Source of the DNA: Chloroflexota bacterium
Lineage (GTDB): Bacteria > Chloroflexota > Anaerolineae > UBA1429
DNA length: 5,080 nt
Reading direction: 5' to 3'
Assembly: GCA_012513725.1 (NCBI GenBank)
Contig: JAAZBQ010000852.1
Coordinates: 1-5,080 of the forward strand
The translations under genes were made by a program, and so were the position numbers. Of the stretch, positions 1 to 3,389 are shown in pieces. Under the pieces are notes generated by a model. That model was not told where the DNA came from and did no database searches. It was given only the letters and a program-made list of their open reading frames with translations. Position 1 is the first letter of the stretch. Each line of letters begins with the position of its first letter.

Positions 1-2
1 AG

Positions 3-75
3 AGCGGGTGATGGGATTCGAACCCACGACATCCTGCTTGGGAAGCAGACGCTCTGCCAACTGAGCTACACCCGC
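3..75 (-). tRNA. tRNA-Gly (anticodon CCC)
   Basis: Read on the minus strand, this 73-nt segment folds as a complete cloverleaf. The acceptor stem GCGGGTG (plus 69-75) pairs with CACCCGC (plus 4-10). The D arm is GCTC/GAGC. The anticodon stem closes on the loop TTCCCAA, which puts CCC at plus 40-42, and the T loop is TTCGAAT. CCC reads the glycine codon GGG. The discriminator base is U, as is usual for bacterial tRNA-Gly. The next two bases are CT, so the 3' CCA is not encoded and must be added by the nucleotidyltransferase. The weakest pairs are a U-G at the top of the anticodon stem and a G-U in the T stem, both tolerated, so nothing suggests a pseudogene. It is divergent from the plus-strand protein genes and has its own promoter. 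Confidence 0.96.
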
Positions 76-87
76 GAACTGCGGCAG

Positions 88-116
88 ATTATAGGCCCGC
101 GCCCTGGGCCTGTCAA
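88..116 (-). promoter_or_regulatory. Consensus sigma-70-type promoter of the tRNA-Gly gene
   Basis: On the minus strand there is a perfect -35 TTGACA (plus 111-116), a 17-bp spacer (94-110) and a perfect -10 TATAAT (plus 88-93). Transcription would start near plus 80-82, giving only about 5-7 nt of leader before the mature tRNA 5' end at 75. The match to consensus and the position fit a strong stable-RNA promoter. The spacer carries a GC-rich inverted repeat, GGCCC/GGGCC, at its two ends. Confidence 0.9.
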
Positions 117-151
117 ATCAGATCCGCCCATCCCCCATTTCTTGACGTCTG

Positions 152-160
152 TGGTATAAT
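152..160 (+). promoter_or_regulatory. Candidate extended -10 promoter (P1) upstream of hsp20
   Basis: TGG followed by TATAAT is a perfect TGn-TATAAT extended -10 element, with predicted start near 165-167. There is a TTGACG at 142-147, but it lies only 7 bp from the -10 and cannot act as its -35. The sequence at the proper -35 distance (about 132-137) is C-rich. The promoter would therefore depend on the extended -10. It reads into the hairpin at 184-212 and then toward hsp20. The longer string TGTGGTAyAAT recurs at the second promoter (317-327), which supports both calls. Confidence 0.5.
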
Positions 161-183
161 AACAGAGCGAGATGGGTGGCCCG

Positions 184-212
184 CGGGGGACGCTGCGCGC
201 GAGCGTCCCCCG
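184..212 (+). terminator. Strong GC hairpin, possible attenuator or terminator in the leader
   Basis: An 11-bp perfect stem pairs CGGGGGACGCT (184-194) with AGCGTCCCCCG (202-212) across a 7-nt loop of alternating G and C. TTT follows at 213-215, then GCTG. The stem is very stable, but the T tract is short for a classical intrinsic terminator. It lies about 20 nt after the predicted P1 start, so it could attenuate P1 transcripts or end a very short RNA. It could also simply stabilise or insulate the leader. On the minus strand it has no T tract, so it does not look like a terminator in that direction. Confidence 0.4.
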
Positions 213-238
213 TTTGCTGCCCCGGCCTTCTCGGGCAC

Positions 239-294
239 AGGTAGCCGATTACGATGTTTGCCGCTTCTCTCCAGAAGCGTGGATGTTGCTACCT
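239..294 (+). other. Candidate structured leader RNA (nested stem-loops)
   Basis: An outer 7-bp stem pairs AGGTAGC (239-245) with GCTACCT (288-294). Inside it a second perfect 7-bp stem pairs CGCTTCT (262-268) with AGAAGCG (273-279) around a CTCC tetraloop. An asymmetric internal loop separates the stems, with 16 nt on the 5' side and 8 nt on the 3' side. A smaller hairpin TGCCC/GGGCA (218-222, 233-237) lies just upstream. I do not recognise a known riboswitch or ncRNA class. The fold would exist only in transcripts from P1 that pass the 184-212 hairpin. It could be a regulatory leader or chance pairing in GC-rich DNA. Confidence 0.3.
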
Positions 295-298
295 TGGC

Positions 299-327
299 TT
301 GAGGGGGCCGGCCGGATGTGGTACAAT
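299..327 (+). promoter_or_regulatory. Probable main promoter (P2) of hsp20-lon
   Basis: The -35 TTGAGG (299-304), a 17-bp spacer (305-321) and the -10 TACAAT (322-327) form a good housekeeping-type promoter. TGG in front of the -10 makes it an extended -10 as well. Transcription would start near 333-335, leaving a leader of about 45 nt before the hsp20 ATG at 379. The spacer holds the palindrome GGCCGGCC (306-313). I see no complete CIRCE or HAIR operator nearby, so heat control, if any, is not explained by HrcA or HspR sites. Confidence 0.65.
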
Positions 328-356
328 CCAACAGGGGTGAGGCGCCCCAGTGGATT
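325..356 (+). repeat. Inverted repeat spanning the P2 start site
   Basis: AATCCA (325-330) is inverted as TGGATT (351-356). Between them GGGGTG (334-339) pairs with CGCCCC (343-348) around an AGG loop, with one U-G pair. The whole element is an interrupted hairpin or dyad that covers the end of the -10 box and the predicted start. In RNA, only the inner hairpin would be fully transcribed, sitting at the 5' end of the mRNA where it could protect the message. As DNA, the outer dyad is positioned like an operator. The hsp20 Shine-Dalgarno site at 363-371 is outside the hairpin. Confidence 0.35.
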
Positions 357-378
357 GCGGCCAAGAGGTGGATAGCCA

Positions 379-822
379 ATGCAAGTCAAGTCCGACGCCG
401 GGAGCACCGAGGAGAGCGATCTGCTCATGCCCCCCGGAAGCCAGGAGCCGGAGTTCAGCAGGCGGGAGTGGTACGTGTCGCCCCAGCGACGCGTGTGGCG
501 GCCGCCGACCGACGTCTATGAGACCGATGGCAGCGTCGTCGTCAAGGTCGAGATCGCCGGCATGACCGAGGAGGATTTTACCATCTCCTTTGTTGACCGG
601 CGCCTGGTGATCGGCGGCAAGCGCCGCGATCCGGTGGGCAAGCTCGTCTATCAGAACATGGAGATTCGCTACGGCGAGTTCCGCACCGAGGTGCGCGTCG
701 GTTGGGCGCTCGACGAGGCTGCCATCGAGGCCGTGTACGAGGGGGGCTTCCTGTACGTGTACCTGCCCAAGGAAGCGCAGCGCCACCGCATCCCGGTGAC
801 TAGGTTGGGCGACGATCTCTAG
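379..822 (+). CDS. hsp20: Small heat-shock protein, Hsp20/alpha-crystallin family
   Basis: A 147-residue ATP-independent holdase expected to bind partly unfolded cytoplasmic proteins and keep them refoldable or degradable. The N-terminal arm (about 1-40) is short and variable. The alpha-crystallin domain runs from about 41 (WRPPTDVYE) to 131, with the beta-strand pattern VVVKVEIAGM at 53-62 and the family signature GGFLYVYLPK at 122-131. The tail carries I138-P139-V140, the IxI/V motif that docks into neighbouring subunits in sHSP oligomers. Length is normal for the family. The ATG is preceded by AAGAGGTGG (363-371), a strong Shine-Dalgarno site with about 8 nt spacing. It is the first gene of the block, 50 bp before lon, which fits a hold-then-degrade partnership. 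One mild oddity is an Asn-Met-Glu-Ile stretch with Y98-G99-E100-F101, where many family members have R-x-x-G-x-F. R97 and F101 keep the pattern. Confidence 0.93.
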   Translation: MQVKSDAGSTEESDLLMPPGSQEPEFSRREWYVSPQRRVWRPPTDVYETDGSVVVKVEIAGMTEEDFTISFVDRRLVIGGKRRDPVGKLVYQNMEIRYGEFRTEVRVGWALDEAAIEAVYEGGFLYVYLPKEAQRHRIPVTRLGDDL

Positions 823-876
823 ATGTCGGGCGACGCACGGCGCGCCCGTAGGCTACGGATAGTGGAGCGAGTATGA
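823..876 (+). other. 17-codon ORF exactly filling the hsp20-lon gap (translation uncertain)
   Basis: ATG at 823-825 directly follows the hsp20 stop TAG (820-822). The frame runs for 17 codons (MSGDARRARRLRIVERV) to a TGA at 874-876, which overlaps the lon ATG as ATGA. The product would be very arginine-rich (6 of 17). There is no clear Shine-Dalgarno site for it, only a weak G-rich stretch upstream. Ribosomes leaving hsp20 could reinitiate here and hand over at lon, coupling the three frames. In GC-rich DNA a short open frame like this can also be chance, and lon has its own GGAG site at 864-867. Confidence 0.2.
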
Positions 877-3389
877 ACAGCGACGAACTGGATGTCACAG
901 GCCAAGTCGGCAACGAGGCCACGGCAGAGGAGGAGGAAGAACACGCCTCCGATCTCCCCACCGAACTCCCCATCTTGCCGCTCAAGAACACCGTCGTCTA
1001 CCCATTGACCGTCTTGCCGCTCCTGGTGCAGAAACCGCGCTCGGTTCGCCTGGTGGATGACGCCGTGGTGGCCGACAAGACGGTGGCCCTGGTCGCCCTG
1101 CGCGATCCGAGCATCGAGGAACCGGGGCCCGAGGACCTCTATGACATTGGCACGGTAGCCGTCATCCATCGCCTCGCTCGCGCACCGGACGGCACCCTCC
1201 ACATCATCGTGCAGGGCCTGGAGCGGGTGCGGCTCACCGAGTTCACCCAGCGGGACCCCTACATGCGCGCGCGGATCGCCCCGGCCCCGGAGGTCGTCGA
1301 GGAGACCGTCGAGATCGAGGCCTTGCGGCGCAGCACCCTGGAACTCTTCCGAAGGTTGGTGGAACTGGCTGCCTACCTGCCCGAGGAGGTGGTTTCCGGT
1401 GCCCTGGAGGCGGAGGACCCCCGCCAGCTGGCCTATATGGTGGCCACCAGCACCCGGATGGACCTGACCGTGCGCCAGGAGATCCTGGCCATGGATAGCG
1501 TCGCCGAAAAGATGCGACGGCTGGTGGGCGTGCTGAGCCGTGAGGTCGAGGTGTTGGAGCTGGGCAAAAAGATCCAGACCGACGCCCAGTCCGGCATGGA
1601 AAAGGTCCAGCGCGAGTACTTTTTGCGGGAGCAGCTCAAGGCCATCCAGCGCGAGCTAGGGGAGGAGGACGAGCAGGCCGTCGAGGCCCGCGAACTGGCC
1701 GCCAAGATCGAGTCATCCGGCATGCCCGAGGAGGCCCGTAAAGAGGCCCAGCGCGAGCTGGATCGACTGACCAAGCTGCCGACCGCTTCCGCCGAGTACG
1801 GCGTCATCCGCACCTACCTGACCTGGCTTACCGATCTTCCCTGGCAGGTGCTCACTCCCGACGCCCTGGACGTCGTCGAGGCCCGGCGCGTCTTGGACGA
1901 GGATCACTATGATCTGGAGCGCATCAAGGACCGCATCATCGAGTACCTGGCGGTCCGCAAGCTGCGCCAGGATCGGGCGGCCGAGCGCGACGAGGCGGCG
2001 GGGTCCGGCGACTATATCCGGCGCGAGCGCGAGGGCGTTATCCTCTGCTTTGTGGGGCCTCCGGGCGTGGGCAAGACCTCCCTCGGCCGCTCCATCGCCC
2101 GGGCCACCGGGCGGGAGTTCATCCGCCAGTCGCTGGGCGGCATGCGCGACGAGGCGGAGATCCGCGGGCACCGGCGCACGTACATCGGCGCCATGCCCGG
2201 GCGCATCATCCAGGCCATCCGGCGCGTCGGCACGCGCAACCCCGTGTTCATGCTCGATGAAGTGGACAAGCTGGGCAGCGACTTTCGCGGCGATCCGGCC
2301 TCGGCGCTCCTCGAAGTGCTGGATCCGGAGCAGAACCGCGAGTTCCGCGACCACTATCTCGATGTGCCGTTCGATCTCTCCCAGGTGATGTTCATCGCCA
2401 CGGCCAACGTCCTGGATACCATCCCGGCGCCGCTGCGCGACCGGATGGAGATCCTGCAGTTGGCCGGCTACACGGAAGAGGAAAAGCTGCACATCGCCCA
2501 GTCGTACCTGGTGCCCCGGCAGATCCGCGAGAACGGCCTGCGCCCCGACGAGGTGGCCTTTCACGACGACGCGTTGCGCGAGATCATCCGCCAGTACACC
2601 CGGGAGGCCGGCGTCCGCGAGTTGGAGCGCCAGATCGGCAGCGTGTGCCGCAAGGTGGCCGCCAAGGTGGCGGCGGATGGCGAGGGACCGCAGCAGCACG
2701 AGGTGGATGTCGACGCGGTGGCGGACCATTTGGGCAAGCCGACCTACTTTTTCGAGGCGGCCCAGCGGACCCAGGTGCCCGGGGTGGCCACCGGCCTGGC
2801 CTGGACGCCCTCCGGCGGCGACATCCTGTTCATCGAGGCCACCAAGATGCGCGGCAGCAAGGGCTTTACCGTCACGGGGCAGCTAGGCGACGTGATGCGC
2901 GAATCGGCGCAGGCGGCGCTCTCCTACGTGCGCTCCAAGGCGCGGGATCTGGGCATCGACGAGGACGTGTTCTCCGAGATCGACATCCATCTCCACGTCC
3001 CTGCCGGCGCCATCCCCAAAGACGGCCCCTCGGCCGGCGTGGCGATGGCCACGGCGCTGGCCTCTCTGCTGCGAAACAAACCCATTCATGGAGAAGTTGG
3101 AATGACAGGCGAGATCACCCTGCGGGGCCAGGTTCTGCCCGTTGGCGGAATCAAGGAGAAGGTGCTGGCAGCCCACCGCGCCGGCCTCCGCACGGTGTGC
3201 CTCCCGTCCAGGAACGTCAAGGACTTGGACGAACTACCAGAAGACGTACGCCAAGATATGCGCTTCGTGCTTGCCGACCGTGTCGAGCAGGTCTTCGAGG
3301 CAGCCTTTGGCGAGCGGGAAGGAACAAACAGTGTCACGACCGAGAAAGAGAAACCAGCAGAGCAACCGGATGGAGTGGCGTCGGGTTGA
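873..3389 (+). CDS. lon: ATP-dependent serine protease Lon (endopeptidase La)
   Basis: An 838-residue cytoplasmic AAA+ protease that unfolds and degrades damaged and regulatory proteins as a hexamer. After an acidic, E-rich N-terminus (1-30) come the substrate-binding LAN domain (about 32-225, opening LPILPLKNTVVYP) and a coiled-coil region (about 225-330). The AAA+ module has Walker A GPPGVGKT at 395-402, Walker B LDEVD at 461-465, sensor-1 N512 in FIATAN, and GVRELER at 580-586. The Lon protease domain (about 625-815) has the catalytic Ser720 in GPSAG and Lys763 in GGIKEKVLAA. Their 43-residue spacing equals that of S679/K722 in E. coli Lon. A charged insert at about 366-386 precedes Walker A, and the last 20-odd residues are a polar tail beyond the conserved core. 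The ATG has GGAG at 864-867. It is probably co-transcribed with hsp20, and its 3' end overlaps the next gene by 59 bp. Confidence 0.97.
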   Translation: MNSDELDVTGQVGNEATAEEEEEHASDLPTELPILPLKNTVVYPLTVLPLLVQKPRSVRLVDDAVVADKTVALVALRDPSIEEPGPEDLYDIGTVAVIHRLARAPDGTLHIIVQGLERVRLTEFTQRDPYMRARIAPAPEVVEETVEIEALRRSTLELFRRLVELAAYLPEEVVSGALEAEDPRQLAYMVATSTRMDLTVRQEILAMDSVAEKMRRLVGVLSREVEVLELGKKIQTDAQSGMEKVQREYFLREQLKAIQRELGEEDEQAVEARELAAKIESSGMPEEARKEAQRELDRLTKLPTASAEYGVIRTYLTWLTDLPWQVLTPDALDVVEARRVLDEDHYDLERIKDRIIEYLAVRKLRQDRAAERDEAAGSGDYIRREREGVILCFVGPPGVGKTSLGRSIARATGREFIRQSLGGMRDEAEIRGHRRTYIGAMPGRIIQAIRRVGTRNPVFMLDEVDKLGSDFRGDPASALLEVLDPEQNREFRDHYLDVPFDLSQVMFIATANVLDTIPAPLRDRMEILQLAGYTEEEKLHIAQSYLVPRQIRENGLRPDEVAFHDDALREIIRQYTREAGVRELERQIGSVCRKVAAKVAADGEGPQQHEVDVDAVADHLGKPTYFFEAAQRTQVPGVATGLAWTPSGGDILFIEATKMRGSKGFTVTGQLGDVMRESAQAALSYVRSKARDLGIDEDVFSEIDIHLHVPAGAIPKDGPSAGVAMATALASLLRNKPIHGEVGMTGEITLRGQVLPVGGIKEKVLAAHRAGLRTVCLPSRNVKDLDELPEDVRQDMRFVLADRVEQVFEAAFGEREGTNSVTTEKEKPAEQPDGVASG
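3317..3333 (+). promoter_or_regulatory. Ribosome-binding site and GTG start of the PHP-AlbA_2 gene, inside lon
   Basis: GGAAGGA (3317-3323) lies 7 nt before GTG at 3331-3333, a good Shine-Dalgarno site and spacing. The alternative in-frame ATG at 3370 has no comparable site upstream (only a GCAACCGG context). This decides the start in favour of GTG and places the initiation signal inside the last codons of lon, so ribosomes translating lon would pass through it. Confidence 0.7.

Noticed and set aside
1..76. tRNA pseudogene because no CCA is encoded
   Set aside because: All stems, loops and the anticodon are intact and a consensus promoter is present. Many bacteria do not encode CCA.
142..160. 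TTGACG and TATAAT read as a standard -35/-10 pair
   Set aside because: Only 7 bp separates them, far short of the usual 16-18. The TATAAT was kept only as an extended -10 promoter.
298..303. Half of an HspR HAIR operator (CTTGAG)
   Set aside because: The inverted partner ACTCAAG is absent and the bases are already accounted for by the P2 -35 box. No CIRCE (TTAGCACTC-N9-GAGTGCTAA) was seen either.
1713..2729. Minus-strand open frame of 338 codons opposite lon
   Set aside because: It mirrors the AAA+ region of lon, shows no family motifs, and is explained by the third-position GC bias of the real gene.
3370..3372. ATG as the start of the PHP-AlbA_2 protein
   Set aside because: It lacks a Shine-Dalgarno site, while the in-frame GTG at 3331 has GGAAGGA at good spacing. 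It is kept as an alternative, since the PHP motif begins just after it.
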